A DNA stretch of 64,000 bases. It comes from Vreelandella halophila (lineage in GTDB: Bacteria; Pseudomonadota; Gammaproteobacteria; Pseudomonadales; Oleiphilaceae). The position numbers and the translations under genes are program-made. Position 1 is the first letter of the stretch, and every line of letters begins with the position of its first letter. Shown here piece after piece: positions 16,743 through 26,215 of this stretch. A model generated the notes under the pieces. It ran no database searches and had not been told where the DNA came from. It worked only from the letters and a program-made list of their open reading frames with translations. Location: contig NZ_WMEX01000007.1 in NCBI RefSeq assembly GCF_009856365.1, positions 151,717 through 215,716 of the forward strand, written 5' to 3'.

Positions 16743-17999
16743 ATGTTTAAGCGAGATATGACCATTGCCGGTTACGACGAGGAAGTCTGGAATGCCATGG
16801 AGGCGGAAGTCCGCCGACAGGAAGAGCATATCGAACTGATCGCGTCTGAAAACTACACCAGTCCACGCGTGATGGAAGCGCAGGGCTCGGCACTCACCAA
16901 CAAGTACGCCGAGGGTTATCCCGGCAAGCGCTACTACGGTGGTTGCGAGCACGTGGACGTGGTAGAGGAGATCGCCATTGAGCGTGCCAAGAAGCTGTTC
17001 GGAGCGGATTACGCCAACGTCCAGCCGCATTCCGGTTCCTCCGCCAACAACGCGGTCTACCTGGCGCTGATGAAGCCGGGTGATACGGTGCTGGGCATGA
17101 GCCTGGACGCCGGTGGCCACCTGACCCACGGGGCCAGCGTCAACTTCTCCGGCAAGACCTACAATGCGGTGCAGTATGGCCTGGACACGGAAACAGGCAT
17201 GATCGACTACGACGAAGTCGAGCGCCTGGCGGTTGAGCACAAGCCCAAGGTCGTACTGGCCGGTTTCTCCGCTTACTCCCAGGAGCTGAATTTCAAGCGT
17301 TTCCGCGAGATCGCGGACAAAGTGGGCGCTTACCTGTTCGTGGACATGGCCCATGTGGCCGGTCTGGTAGCAGCCGGTGTCTACCCGAACCCGGTGCCCT
17401 ACGCGGACGTGGTGACGACCACCACTCACAAGACCCTGCGGGGCCCGCGCAGTGGCCTGATCCTGGCCAAGTCCAATCCGGAGCTGGAGAAAAAGTTCAA
17501 CTCCGCGGTCTTCCCGGGCAGCCAGGGCGGCCCGCTGATGCACGCGATCGCCGGCAAGGCGGTGTGCTTCAAGGAGGCCATGCAGGATGACTTCAAGGAG
17601 TACCAGCAGCGTGTGGTGAAGAACGCCCAGGCCATGGCCGAGGTGTTCCAGCAGCGCGGCTTCGACGTGATCTCCGGCGGCACGAAGAACCATCTCTTCC
17701 TGCTGAGCCTGATCAAGCAGGACATCACCGGTAAAGACGCGGACGCCGCGCTCAGCAAGGCCAATATCACGGTCAACAAGAACGCGGTCCCCAACGACCC
17801 GCGCTCGCCGTTTGTGACCTCAGGTCTTCGGATCGGCACACCGGCGATGACCACGCGCGGCTTTGGTGAAACCGAGGCACGGGACCTGGCCGGCTGGATG
17901 TGTGATATCCTTGATGATCTGGAAAATGAAGAGACCATCGAGCGGGTCCGTAAGCAGGTTCTGGAGCTGTGCCGGCGTTTCCCGGTCTACGCTGACTGA
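16743..17999 (+). CDS. glyA: Serine hydroxymethyltransferase
   Basis: PLP enzyme of 418 residues that interconverts serine and glycine with tetrahydrofolate, feeding one-carbon metabolism. The PLP lysine lies in [14 protein letters not shown] (K230). ASENYTS near the N-terminus and GNKY-like [11 protein letters not shown] are conserved. Start ATG 16743 (MFKRDM) was chosen over an in-frame TTG at 16719 because it matches the family start. nrdR follows after 41 bases, so the two may be co-transcribed. A TAGAAT-like -10 lies about 105 bases upstream without a convincing -35. A 7-bp stem (CCCCGAG/CTCGGGG, 16658-16710) lies in the leader. Confidence 0.96.
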   Translation: MFKRDMTIAGYDEEVWNAMEAEVRRQEEHIELIASENYTSPRVMEAQGSALTNKYAEGYPGKRYYGGCEHVDVVEEIAIERAKKLFGADYANVQPHSGSSANNAVYLALMKPGDTVLGMSLDAGGHLTHGASVNFSGKTYNAVQYGLDTETGMIDYDEVERLAVEHKPKVVLAGFSAYSQELNFKRFREIADKVGAYLFVDMAHVAGLVAAGVYPNPVPYADVVTTTTHKTLRGPRSGLILAKSNPELEKKFNSAVFPGSQGGPLMHAIAGKAVCFKEAMQDDFKEYQQRVVKNAQAMAEVFQQRGFDVISGGTKNHLFLLSLIKQDITGKDADAALSKANITVNKNAVPNDPRSPFVTSGLRIGTPAMTTRGFGETEARDLAGWMCDILDDLENEETIERVRKQVLELCRRFPVYAD

Positions 18000-18040
18000 C
18001 CTCCTGCTGATACCCGCTTGCCGTCCGGGAGTGTAACGGG

Positions 18041-18559
18041 ATGCATTGCCCTTTCTGCGGCGAGGCGGATACCAAAGTGATCGACTCGCGCCTGGTTGCC
18101 GATGGCGACCAGGTGCGCCGTCGTCGTGAGTGTCTGTCCTGCCGCGAACGCTTCACCACCTTTGAAGGGGCGGAGCTGATTATGCCCCGGGTGGTCAAAC
18201 AGGACGGCTCGCGGGTTCCCTTCGATGAGGACAGGATGCGCGAGGGCCTGATGAAGGCCCTCGAAAAGCGTCCTGTGGATATTGAGGCCATTGAGGCCGC
18301 CATCAATCGGATCAAGTTCCGGCTGCGTTCCACCGGTGAACGGGAAGTGAAATCCCTGATGATCGGTGAGGAGGTCATGTACGAACTGCGCCAGCTCGAT
18401 AAGGTGGCTTACGTTCGTTTTGCTTCCGTGTACCGCAGCTTCCAGGACATCAATGAATTCAAGGACGAGATCGAGCGGCTGAGCCACTCCGGTGACGTGG
18501 GCGATGAATCCCCCGTGACCGTGGCGGCACGGGCGCTGAAGGAATCCGTGGATAAATAG
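18041..18559 (+). CDS. nrdR: Transcriptional repressor NrdR
   Basis: Zinc-ribbon and ATP-cone repressor of 172 residues that senses ATP/dATP and represses ribonucleotide reductase genes at NrdR boxes. Zinc ligands are C3/C6 (CPFC) and C31/C34 (CLSC), with the basic DQVRRRREC stretch between. The ATP-cone spans about residues 49-139 and begins [12 protein letters not shown]. Its place between glyA and ribD is the usual gammaproteobacterial arrangement. The length is slightly above the common 150-160 because of a C-terminal extension. Confidence 0.96.
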   Translation: MHCPFCGEADTKVIDSRLVADGDQVRRRRECLSCRERFTTFEGAELIMPRVVKQDGSRVPFDEDRMREGLMKALEKRPVDIEAIEAAINRIKFRLRSTGEREVKSLMIGEEVMYELRQLDKVAYVRFASVYRSFQDINEFKDEIERLSHSGDVGDESPVTVAARALKESVDK

Positions 18560-18570
18560 TCCGGAAACGG

Positions 18571-19713
18571 GTGCCCGCCTTGACCAACGCTTCCGATACC
18601 CGATACATGGCCCTGGCGCTGCAGCTTGCCGAACGCGGTCTGTACAGCGCACACCCCAACCCCAGGGTTGGCTGCGTTGTGGTCAGTGAGGGCGACATTG
18701 TGGGCTGTGGCTGGCACCGACGGGCCGGCGAGGCTCACGCGGAGGTGAACGCGCTCGCCGAGGCGGGGGCGCGTGCGCGCGGGGCGAGCGTATATGTGAC
18801 CCTGGAGCCCTGCAGCCATCATGGGCGCACGCCGCCCTGTGCCCAGGCGCTGGTTGATGCCGGTGTTGCGCGGGTGGTGGTGGCCACCGGGGATCCGAAT
18901 CCGGCGGTAGCCGGCCAGGGGCTGGCGCTGCTGGAAGCGGCGGGCATCGAAACGCTCAGCGGCGTGCTGGAGGAACCGGCGCGGGCGCTGAACGCGGGTT
19001 TTCTGCGGCGCATGGCCGGTGGCGCACCCTGGGTCCGGCTCAAGGTGGCCGCCAGCCTTGATGGGCGTACCGCCATGGCCTCCGGTGAAAGCCAGTGGAT
19101 CACGGGACCTGACGCCCGCTCGGACGTCCAGCGGCTGCGTGCCCGCTCCGGTGCCATCATCACCGGTTCCGGGACGGTTCTGGACGACGACCCGTCGCTG
19201 ACGGTGCGCCCTGAAGAGCTGGGGGAGCTCGGAGACAAAACGCTGCCGCCGCAGCAGCCTCTGCGTGTGGTGCTTGACCCGCGTCTGCTTACGGCCCCTG
19301 ACGCCCGTGTGGTGACGGGAGAGGGGCAATGCCTGGTGGTGAGCACTGCGGCGGCTCTGGAGGAAAGCCGGGCCAGGCCCCTGCGTGACGGTGGTGCCGA
19401 AGTGGTTACCGTGGACCCCGATGGCAGTGGCCGACCGGCGCTGGCGGCGGTCCTGGGGCTTCTGGCTGCGCGTGGGATCAATGACGTGCTCATTGAGGCG
19501 GGTGCCACGCTGGCGGGCGCGGCCCTGGAAGCGGATGTGATTGACGAATTCTGGCTGTACCAGGCACCAACAATGCTGGGCAGTCGGGCGAAACCCATGG
19601 CGGAGCTGGCGCTGGATCGGATGGCGCAACAGCACCGGATGGAGGTATGGGACCGGCGGGTGGTCGGCGCGGATCAGCGACTGATCCTGAAACCCGCGGC
19701 GTCCGGCCATTAA
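18571..19713 (+). CDS. ribD: Bifunctional riboflavin deaminase/reductase RibD
   Basis: Enzyme of 380 residues for the second and third steps of riboflavin synthesis: deamination of the pyrimidinone intermediate and NADPH-dependent reduction of its ribosyl side chain. The N-terminal deaminase has the zinc site HAE (56-58) with C81 and C90 in PCSHHGRTPPC. The C-terminal reductase carries KVAASLDGRTAM and SQWITG. Start is GTG 18571, twelve bases after nrdR. Normally ribE (riboflavin synthase) would follow; here ribB follows directly after 22 bases. Confidence 0.95.
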   Translation: MPALTNASDTRYMALALQLAERGLYSAHPNPRVGCVVVSEGDIVGCGWHRRAGEAHAEVNALAEAGARARGASVYVTLEPCSHHGRTPPCAQALVDAGVARVVVATGDPNPAVAGQGLALLEAAGIETLSGVLEEPARALNAGFLRRMAGGAPWVRLKVAASLDGRTAMASGESQWITGPDARSDVQRLRARSGAIITGSGTVLDDDPSLTVRPEELGELGDKTLPPQQPLRVVLDPRLLTAPDARVVTGEGQCLVVSTAAALEESRARPLRDGGAEVVTVDPDGSGRPALAAVLGLLAARGINDVLIEAGATLAGAALEADVIDEFWLYQAPTMLGSRAKPMAELALDRMAQQHRMEVWDRRVVGADQRLILKPAASGH

Positions 19714-19735
19714 GAGACAGCGAACAGGGTGCAGA

Positions 19736-20872
19736 ATGGCGCTGAACAGTATTGAGGAAATCCTTCAGGACATCCGCGAGGGTCGGATGGTCATCCTGAT
19801 GGACGACGAGGACCGGGAGAATGAAGGCGATGTGATCATGGCCGCCGAGTGCGTCCAGCCCGAGCACGTGACCTTCATGGCCACTGAGGCGCGCGGCCTG
19901 ATCTGCATGCCCATGGCCCGCGAGCGCTGTGAGCGCCTTAACCTGCCGCTGATGGTACAGCGCAACAGTTCCGGGTTCGGCACCAAGTTCACGGTCTCAA
20001 TTGAGGCGGCCAAGGGAGTGACTACGGGGATTTCCGCCGCTGACCGGGCCCGCACCGTGCAGGTGGCTGCATCTCGGGGTGCCAGGGCGGAGGATATTGT
20101 GAGCCCGGGCCACATCTTCCCGCTGATGGCGCAGCCCGGAGGCGTGCTGTCTCGGGCGGGTCACACCGAGGCGGCCTGCGACCTGGCCAGTATGGCCGGA
20201 TTCGAGTCGGCCGGTGTGATCTGTGAGGTGATGAACGATGACGGCACCATGGCACGCCGCCCCCAGCTGGAGGAGTTCGCGGAACGCCACGGACTGAAGA
20301 TCGGCACCATCGCGGACCTGATCCACTACCGCACCATGAACGAACGCACTGTTGAGTGCGTTGATCACTACGAGATGGCGACGGAATACGGGGTATTCCG
20401 ACTGCACACCTATCGCGATTCCATTCAGGGTGAGACCCATCTGGCACTGACCATGGGTGAGGTGGACCCGGAGAAGCCAACGCTGGTCCGGGTCCACATC
20501 ACGGACACCCTGCGGGATCTTCTGCACGCCAACTATCCGGGATCGCCACGCTGGCCGCTGCACGAGGCCATGCGCAAGGTGGCCGAGGAAGGCTCAGGGG
20601 TGATCGTGCTTCTGAACAACGGCCAGGACAGCTATGCACTGGAGGAGCGCATTCGAGGCTTTTTTGAGGCCCACTCGGATGGCAAGCCATCCACGGACTC
20701 CTCAGGCAGTTCCGGTGTCTACCTGACCGTGGGTACCGGTTCCCAGATCCTGCGTGAACTCGGGGTGAGCCGGATGCGGCTGATGAGCGCCCCCATCAAG
20801 TTCTCGGGGATTTCCGGATTTGATCTGGAGGTTGTGGAATACCTCCCCTACGATGACGGGAACGGCCAGTAA
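19736..20872 (+). CDS. ribB: DHBP synthase fused to degenerate GTP cyclohydrolase II domain (RibBX type)
   Basis: Protein of 378 residues. The N-terminal half (about 1-200) is 3,4-dihydroxy-2-butanone-4-phosphate synthase with [10 protein letters not shown] (23-32), HTEA and the SPGHIFPL block, making the four-carbon riboflavin precursor from ribulose 5-phosphate. The C-terminal half resembles GTP cyclohydrolase II but lacks the three zinc-binding cysteines of the C-x10-C-x-C region (the stretch has none) and the HRQEGRG active-site block. It should therefore be inactive for GTP hydrolysis. Such RibBX proteins are known in other gammaproteobacteria; a separate RibA must exist elsewhere. ribH follows in the same operon. 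Confidence 0.9.
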   Translation: MALNSIEEILQDIREGRMVILMDDEDRENEGDVIMAAECVQPEHVTFMATEARGLICMPMARERCERLNLPLMVQRNSSGFGTKFTVSIEAAKGVTTGISAADRARTVQVAASRGARAEDIVSPGHIFPLMAQPGGVLSRAGHTEAACDLASMAGFESAGVICEVMNDDGTMARRPQLEEFAERHGLKIGTIADLIHYRTMNERTVECVDHYEMATEYGVFRLHTYRDSIQGETHLALTMGEVDPEKPTLVRVHITDTLRDLLHANYPGSPRWPLHEAMRKVAEEGSGVIVLLNNGQDSYALEERIRGFFEAHSDGKPSTDSSGSSGVYLTVGTGSQILRELGVSRMRLMSAPIKFSGISGFDLEVVEYLPYDDGNGQ

Positions 20873-20898
20873 GGTTGAGACCCGCTACGGAGACAGCA

Positions 20899-21378
20899 AT
20901 GACAGACATCAAGACCATTGAGGGTGACTTCACCGACTGCCGCGGGGACTACGCGCTGGTGGTGGGTCGCTTCAACGGGTTCGTGGTTGAGAGCCTGGTG
21001 GAGGCGGCTACGGACACCCTGATCCGGCATGGCATCAGCCGGGACAGTATCACCATCTACCGCGTACCGGGCGCATACGAGATTCCGGTGGCGGCCCAGA
21101 AAGTGGCCCGGAGCGGGCGCCATGATGCGGTGATCGCACTGGGCGCGGTGATCCGGGGTGGCACACCCCATTTTGACTACGTGGCCGGGGAAAGTTCCTC
21201 CGGTGTGGGCAGTGTGAGTCTGGACACAGGGCTGCCGGTCATTTTCGGCGTACTGACCCTGGACACCATCGAGCAGGCCATTGAGCGCGCCGGCACCAAG
21301 GCCGGTAACAAGGGCGCCGACGCTGCCATGACGGCACTGGAAATGGTCAGCCTGTTCCGGAGGATTGACGCGCAATGA
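20899..21378 (+). CDS. ribH: 6,7-dimethyl-8-ribityllumazine synthase
   Basis: Lumazine synthase of 159 residues, condensing the RibB and RibD products into the lumazine that riboflavin synthase dismutates. Conserved segments include [13 protein letters not shown], the [13 protein letters not shown] substrate block and [14 protein letters not shown], the last with the catalytic His. ATG 20899 (MTDIKTIEG) follows a GGAG site and was preferred to an in-frame TTG at 20875. It overlaps nusB by four bases (ATGA), so translation is probably coupled. Confidence 0.95.
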   Translation: MTDIKTIEGDFTDCRGDYALVVGRFNGFVVESLVEAATDTLIRHGISRDSITIYRVPGAYEIPVAAQKVARSGRHDAVIALGAVIRGGTPHFDYVAGESSSGVGSVSLDTGLPVIFGVLTLDTIEQAIERAGTKAGNKGADAAMTALEMVSLFRRIDAQ

Positions 21379-21848
21379 GTGAAGGCGGTCAGCCAGAGAA
21401 CAACCAGGGCAAGTCACGCCCGGCGGATCGCCGCAAGGCGCGCTCGCTGGCGCTTCAGGCCCTGTATCAGCGCCACTTCTCCGACAGCCCGATCAGCCAG
21501 ATCGAGGCGGAGTTCGTGACCGACAACGACATGGAGAAGATCGACGGGGCCTACTTCCGGGAGCTGCTGCAGGGCGTGGATCGTTCCCGCAGTGACCTGG
21601 ACCGTCAGTTCGAGCCCCTGCTGGACCGTCCGGTCAGTGATCTTGACCCCATTGAGCTGGCCATCCTGCGCATCGGCACCTTCGAGCTGATGAACCGCAT
21701 TGATGTGCCCTACCGTGTGGTGGTCAACGAAGGTATTGAGTTGGCCAAGCGCTTCGGCGGGACCGACGGCCACAAGTACATCAACGGCATACTGGATCGC
21801 CTCAGCCCGCGCCTGCGCCCGGCGGAAACACGCTCGCGGCGGGCCTGA
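21375..21848 (+). CDS. nusB: Transcription antitermination factor NusB
   Basis: All-helical RNA-binding protein of 157 residues. With NusE (S10) it binds boxA and supports rRNA antitermination; a boxA-bearing rrn leader lies at the right end of this window. The [14 protein letters not shown] start and the C-terminal [30 protein letters not shown] block are family signatures. An N-terminal polar extension of about 20 residues precedes the domain. It overlaps ribH by four bases, and thiL follows after 17 bases. Confidence 0.95.
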   Translation: MSEGGQPENNQGKSRPADRRKARSLALQALYQRHFSDSPISQIEAEFVTDNDMEKIDGAYFRELLQGVDRSRSDLDRQFEPLLDRPVSDLDPIELAILRIGTFELMNRIDVPYRVVVNEGIELAKRFGGTDGHKYINGILDRLSPRLRPAETRSRRA

Positions 21849-21865
21849 TCCCGCCCGGTTCCACC

Positions 21866-22828
21866 ATGGACGAATTCAGCCTGATCGACCGGTTCTGGAA
21901 GCCCCTGGGTGACGCGGTCACCCACAGTGAGGTGATTGAGGGCATCGGCAATGACGGCGCGGTTGTACGCTGCCCGCCCGGTCAGGATCAGGTGATGACC
22001 ATGGATACCCTGGTGGAGGGCGTCCACTTTCCCCGTGATATGCCGCCCCATGCCCTGGGCTGGCGTGCTCTGGCCGTGAACCTCAGCGATCTCGCCGCCA
22101 TGGGTGCCCAGCCTCTGTGCTTTACGCTCTCGGTGACACTGCCGGAAGCCAGTACTTCCTGGCTGGCCGCATTTGCGGACGGCATGAAGGCGCTGGCGGT
22201 GCGCGAGAACATCCAGTTGGTGGGCGGGGATACCACACGTGGCCCATTGAGCATCACGGTGCAGGCCCAGGGGCTTCTGCCGGCCGGGTCAGCCGTGCGC
22301 CGTGGTAATGCCCAGCCCGGTGACCGGATCTGCGTCAGCGGCAGTCTGGGAGAGGCCGGTGAGGCGCTCAACTGGTTGGACGAATCGGATACTCCGGATC
22401 CGGCGGTGGACACCGCGCTCCAGCGCTACCGGTACCCGGAACCCCGCCTGGCTCTCGGGCAGTGGCTGCGTGAGGCCGGCTCTGCAGCCGTGGACGTGAG
22501 TGACGGTCTGCTGGCGGATCTCGGGCATCTTCTGGTTGACCGGGGTGCCCGGCTGGACTGGCAGGCCCTGCCGGTTTCCGATGGACTGGTCTCCCTGCGG
22601 GGTCTGGAAGGGGCCCGGCGGTTGGCTGCGTCTGCAGGGGACGACTATGAGCTGCTGTTTGTCTGGCCGGGCGGTGGACCTGCACCGTCAGGGCCGAAGG
22701 GCAGTGCGTTGCCACTGACCGTGATCGGGACCGTGACAGAAGGCGCTGGCGTGACGCTCAATGGCCCTGAGGGCAGCATCCAGCTGGAGGAGCAGGGTTA
22801 CACCCATTTCGGAGGGCACCATGACTGA
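21866..22828 (+). CDS. thiL: Thiamine-monophosphate kinase
   Basis: Enzyme of 320 residues that phosphorylates thiamine monophosphate to the active cofactor thiamine diphosphate. Visible family features are the N-terminal IGNDGAVV segment, TMDTLVEGVHF (metal-binding Asp), VNLSDLAAMGAQP, VGGDTTRGP and the C-terminal SAGDDYELLF block. It sits in the conserved nusB-thiL-pgpA order. The last eight bases overlap pgpA. AcoA-type thiamine use is implied by the TPP-dependent acetolactate synthase at the right of the window. Confidence 0.94.
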   Translation: MDEFSLIDRFWKPLGDAVTHSEVIEGIGNDGAVVRCPPGQDQVMTMDTLVEGVHFPRDMPPHALGWRALAVNLSDLAAMGAQPLCFTLSVTLPEASTSWLAAFADGMKALAVRENIQLVGGDTTRGPLSITVQAQGLLPAGSAVRRGNAQPGDRICVSGSLGEAGEALNWLDESDTPDPAVDTALQRYRYPEPRLALGQWLREAGSAAVDVSDGLLADLGHLLVDRGARLDWQALPVSDGLVSLRGLEGARRLAASAGDDYELLFVWPGGGPAPSGPKGSALPLTVIGTVTEGAGVTLNGPEGSIQLEEQGYTHFGGHHD

Positions 22829-23303
22829 TACTGCGGTTAATCCGCGCGCACTGCTGCGGGATCCCGGTCACTGCCTGGCGTTGGGTCTGGGCTCCGGATG
22901 CACCCGGAAGGCGCCCGGAACCTGGGGAACCCTGGCGGGTCTGCTGCTCTACTCGCTGATCGTCTGGATGCCCTGGCCGGTCTACCTGGGCGTTCTGGTG
23001 TTGACCTTCGTGGCCGGGATCTGCCTGTGCGAGCGTACGGCGAAAGCGCTGGGCGTGCATGACCATCCAGCCATTGTCTGGGACGAGTTCGTGGGCATCT
23101 GGCTGGCGCTGGCACTGCAGCCGACCGCGCTGGTCTGGCTGCTGTTCGCGTTTGTGGCCTTCCGCTTCTTCGACATCATCAAGCCCTGGCCCATCGGCTG
23201 GCTGGACCGTCGTGCCCCCGGTGGGCTCGGCATCATGGTCGACGACGTGGTGGCCGGCGCCTATGCCCTGGTGCTGATGGCGCTGCTCCAGTGGGGATTC
23301 TGA
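22821..23303 (+). CDS. pgpA: Phosphatidylglycerophosphatase A
   Basis: Membrane enzyme of 160 residues that dephosphorylates phosphatidylglycerophosphate to phosphatidylglycerol. The N-terminal LGLGSGCTRKAPGTWGTLAG block, the HDHPAIVWDEFVG metal-binding segment and RFFDIIKPWPIGWLDR followed by GGLGIMVDDVVAG are diagnostic, with hydrophobic helices between. ATG 22821 has a strong GGAGG site; an upstream in-frame start at 22761 lies inside thiL and was rejected. It is the last gene of the run, with a short CTGAAG/CTTCAG stem at the stop codon. Confidence 0.94.
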   Translation: MTDTAVNPRALLRDPGHCLALGLGSGCTRKAPGTWGTLAGLLLYSLIVWMPWPVYLGVLVLTFVAGICLCERTAKALGVHDHPAIVWDEFVGIWLALALQPTALVWLLFAFVAFRFFDIIKPWPIGWLDRRAPGGLGIMVDDVVAGAYALVLMALLQWGF

Positions 23304-23312
23304 AGTGCTGCT

Positions 23313-23525
23313 TCAGTGCCGGGTCTCTGACTGCTGTTCCGGCAGCATCCGCACGACGCTCAGGAACCGGCGCAGTCCTACCTCGGCACGCTCACGGGTC
23401 GCGTAGGGGCCGCTGTCAAAACCTTCCCGGGTGGTGAAGTACCAGCGGTTGCCGACGCAGAAAAAACGGCTGCTGCGGAACGGGATGGGGGTGCGCTCTT
23501 CACCCGCCCTCGGTTTCGGCTCCAT
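23313..23525 (-). CDS. Small conserved-looking protein with WYFxTREG motif (possibly DUF6316)
   Basis: Protein of 70 residues with the core RFFCVGNRWYFTTREGFDSG and PYATRERAEVGLRRFL, which resembles a small uncharacterised gammaproteobacterial family (DUF6316 from memory, unverified). No signal peptide or membrane segment is seen. ATG 23525 follows AAGGGGG. An in-frame GTG at 23588 would add 21 residues but leaves only a very short leader after a TATACT -10 at 23607-23612 on the minus strand. Convergent with pgpA. Function is unknown. Confidence 0.6.
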   Translation of the reverse strand: MEPKPRAGEERTPIPFRSSRFFCVGNRWYFTTREGFDSGPYATRERAEVGLRRFLSVVRMLPEQQSETRH

Positions 23526-23722
23526 GGTTGCCCCCTTAAATACCATGTGGTTGTCGTTGTTTTCGGCCGCGTCTTTCCGGGTACTCACTGATCACCCCTC
23601 GCCGTCAGTATAGACAGATTTAAACCCAATTTGACAATCCGTCACGAATCGCCACCCACAGCGGGATACGGTTACATGATGTTACTGGATTGTGATTGGC
23701 AGGACTGCCTTAAGTCTACCGT

Positions 23723-25144
23723 TTATTTGTCCATTCCGGCCATAACATTGGCTTCAATTGCTTCCACGGCGGTCTCGATCAGCTCGGCGAGCTGTTCACC
23801 GTCCGGTACCAGGTCCGGGCAGGTGGTGAGATTGACGTGGACGGCGCCCGCGTAGCTCTGCGCCAGAATGGCCAGGCCGGCACCATGGAACAGGGGCGCC
23901 GAGTTGATCTGGTGTACCAGTCGGGCGCCCTTCAGGTAGAGGGGCACCTGGGGACCGGGGACATTGGTGATGGGTAAATTGAAGGCAGGCTGGTAGTGCT
24001 GGGCCAGATGGAATTCGCTGTAGAGCCGGGTCGACAGGGCCACCAGGGTGGAGGGCAGGCGTTCCGTCAGCCGGTCCGCCGCGATGGCTTCCCGGTAGTT
24101 CTCCGAGGTTCGGGTGTTATCGCGGATACGGGCCACCCGGCGTGCCGGGTCGGGTTCATCCGTGGCCAGGCTCACCAGCATGGCGGACATCTGGTTGCCC
24201 GTGGGCTGGCGGAGGCTGCGTGAGCGCACGGATACCGGTGTAAGCGCCACCAGGCTCTCCCGGGTGTCGATGCCGTGGCTGACCATGTAGCGGTTCAGGG
24301 CTTCCGCACAGATTCCGAGGACCAGGTCATTGAGACTGATATCCGGCCCGATAGCGGCCTTGAGCGTCTTGAGGCGCGCCAGATCAATGGAGGTGTTGTG
24401 CAGGCGGCGGCGTTCCGTCAGGTTGCGGTTGAAGGGCGTGCGCGGTGCGCCCAGAACATCCCTGGCGGCGCGGAGCCGGCCAATGGGGTGCTCCAGGAGG
24501 TCGCGCAGGGCCGCTGTCATGGTGGACTGTGTCAGGGTCATGAACTGGAAGGGCTTGCGCAGCAGGTTCAGGGAGGCCCGGGTCAGAAGCTGCTCCGCCC
24601 GTGGCGCGGGCTCCGGCTGCCACGCCGGCGGTCGTGTCTTGGTCGGGGTGTCGGGGGTGTATTCCAGGAGCTTGCCCATCACCTCTTCGCCACTGAAGGC
24701 ATCGACAGCGGCATGATGCACCCGGACCACCAGGGCGAAGCCATCCACCGGGAGCAGGGAATCCCGGCCGAATCCATCGATCCAGGTCACCTGCCACAGG
24801 GGGCGCGTCCGTGGCAGAAGGGTGGCCAGGCGTTCCCCGGCCAGGTCCATGAGGGCGTCATAGCCGCCGCCCTGGAGATCCACGGATTCCAGGTGCCGGT
24901 TGATGTCGAAATCCGGGTCGTCAATCCAGTACGGGCGGTCCAGGTTGAATGGCAGGGTCATCAGCTTCTGGCGGAAGAACCCCGCCAGGTGCAGGCGGTG
25001 GTTCAGGTAATCCCGGAAGTCATCGAAGGTCAGGGCCTTTTCCCGTTCCGAGGCATCAAAGATGTAGACGCCCCCAATGTGCATTGGCGTGGTTTCGGAT
25101 TCGAGAAAGAGAAAGGACGCGTCCAGTTCGTTCAGCTGATGCAT
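23723..25144 (-). CDS. Wax ester synthase/diacylglycerol acyltransferase (WS/DGAT)
   Basis: Acyl-CoA-dependent acyltransferase of 473 residues making wax esters and/or triacylglycerols for storage. Family features: N-terminal LDASFLFLESETTPMHIGG, the active-site region HHAAVDA (143-149, canonical HHxxxDG with the Gly replaced by Ala), RPLW at 114-117, SLNDLVLG and the C-terminal NLPITNVPGPQVPLYL block. The catalytic HHxxxD residues are intact. It stands alone, with a LysR gene upstream on the same strand about 40 bases away. Lipid-storage function is family knowledge; in vivo products are not predictable. Confidence 0.9.
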   Translation of the reverse strand: MHQLNELDASFLFLESETTPMHIGGVYIFDASEREKALTFDDFRDYLNHRLHLAGFFRQKLMTLPFNLDRPYWIDDPDFDINRHLESVDLQGGGYDALMDLAGERLATLLPRTRPLWQVTWIDGFGRDSLLPVDGFALVVRVHHAAVDAFSGEEVMGKLLEYTPDTPTKTRPPAWQPEPAPRAEQLLTRASLNLLRKPFQFMTLTQSTMTAALRDLLEHPIGRLRAARDVLGAPRTPFNRNLTERRRLHNTSIDLARLKTLKAAIGPDISLNDLVLGICAEALNRYMVSHGIDTRESLVALTPVSVRSRSLRQPTGNQMSAMLVSLATDEPDPARRVARIRDNTRTSENYREAIAADRLTERLPSTLVALSTRLYSEFHLAQHYQPAFNLPITNVPGPQVPLYLKGARLVHQINSAPLFHGAGLAILAQSYAGAVHVNLTTCPDLVPDGEQLAELIETAVEAIEANVMAGMDK

Positions 25145-25184
25145 CAGGGAAATCCGCTCTGCTCCGTGATGGGTGATGTCCGTT

Positions 25185-26099
25185 TCAGGCCGGATCGAGC
25201 CAGGGGTCGAAGTAGTCCGGTCGGGAGAGGTGCTCCCAGAACCAGTTGATGGCCTTGCCCTGGTCTCCGCGCCGGCGGGCCATGCAAAGTATCACTGGCG
25301 GGCGCTTGGTGGCTACGTTTAGAGCCACGAGTTCCCCGGATGCCAGGGCCGATTCCACCTGCGGGCGAGGCAGCCAGCCTACGCCCATACCGGCTTTCTG
25401 GGCCTCGATCTTGTGGGCCATGCTGGAGACCTTAAGAGTGCGCTGGCGGGCAAAGATACCCGCGGAACCGGCCGGCAGCTGGCGCGAACTGTCCGCCGCC
25501 ACGACTGCCGGCCAGGCGCTCAGGATCTCTTCGGAAAGTGGGCCTGTTTCGACCGCCAGGGGGTGATTGTGAGCGACGGCATAGACGAAGGGCACTTGGC
25601 CTATATCCCGGTGCTCAAAATCCCCCGGAGGCTGGATTTCGCTGGTGGCCCCGGCAATAAGGTCCGCCCGACCCGTGTGGAGGGCGTCCCAAGGGCCATT
25701 GAAGACTTCGTCGAGCAGGTGAATTTCTACCGGAACGCCGAGTTCGTTGAATGCACTGACTGCTGGGAATAGAGCTGACACAGGAAGTAGGGCATTGACC
25801 GCAATCGTCACGCTCGCTTCCCAGCCTTCGGCCACGCGTCGGGTGGTGCGCGCCAATGTATTGGCGGCTTCCAGAAGCTGCCGGCCTTCCTCCAGCAGGT
25901 AGTGGCCGGCATTGGTCAGGGTTGCCCGGTGGCCGGAGCGGTCAAACAGCAGCACATCCAGGTCTTCCTCCAGCTTGTGCACCGTGTAGCTGATGGCGGA
26001 GGGCACCCGGTGCATCTCCTCGGCGGCAGCGGCAAAGCTGCCCTTGCGGGCGATGGCGTCGAGCACGCGCAGGGCGTCTATGGTGATGGGAAATGCCAT
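25185..26099 (-). CDS. LysR-family regulator, YhaJ-like
   Basis: Regulator of 304 residues: N-terminal winged helix-turn-helix (about 5-65, with GSFAAAAEEMHRVPSAISYTVHKLEEDLDVLLFDRSGHRATLT) and a C-terminal effector-binding domain. The N-terminal segment closely resembles E. coli YhaJ, which responds to aromatic/quinone-type compounds and acts on yqjF-type genes (recalled, not searched). It is divergent from a glutathionyl-hydroquinone reductase gene, the standard layout for a LysR regulator and its target. The 116-bp gap between them contains the palindrome CTGACGTCAG (26165-26174). The WS/DGAT gene follows on the same strand and may be a second target. Confidence 0.88.
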   Translation of the reverse strand: MAFPITIDALRVLDAIARKGSFAAAAEEMHRVPSAISYTVHKLEEDLDVLLFDRSGHRATLTNAGHYLLEEGRQLLEAANTLARTTRRVAEGWEASVTIAVNALLPVSALFPAVSAFNELGVPVEIHLLDEVFNGPWDALHTGRADLIAGATSEIQPPGDFEHRDIGQVPFVYAVAHNHPLAVETGPLSEEILSAWPAVVAADSSRQLPAGSAGIFARQRTLKVSSMAHKIEAQKAGMGVGWLPRPQVESALASGELVALNVATKRPPVILCMARRRGDQGKAINWFWEHLSRPDYFDPWLDPA

Positions 26100-26215
26100 G
26101 GTCAGAAAAACTGAAAGGGTTGGCCAGATTTGGTTGCTTGTTGTGAGCGCCAGTCTAACGCAATCTGACGTCAGGCGTATTCATTCCCTGAACGTTTCTG
26201 AAAGAAGGAGGTCCC

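Noticed and set aside
18560..19735. Possible FMN riboswitch in the riboflavin cluster
   Set aside because: The gaps before ribD and ribB are 11 and 22 bases, too short to hold one.
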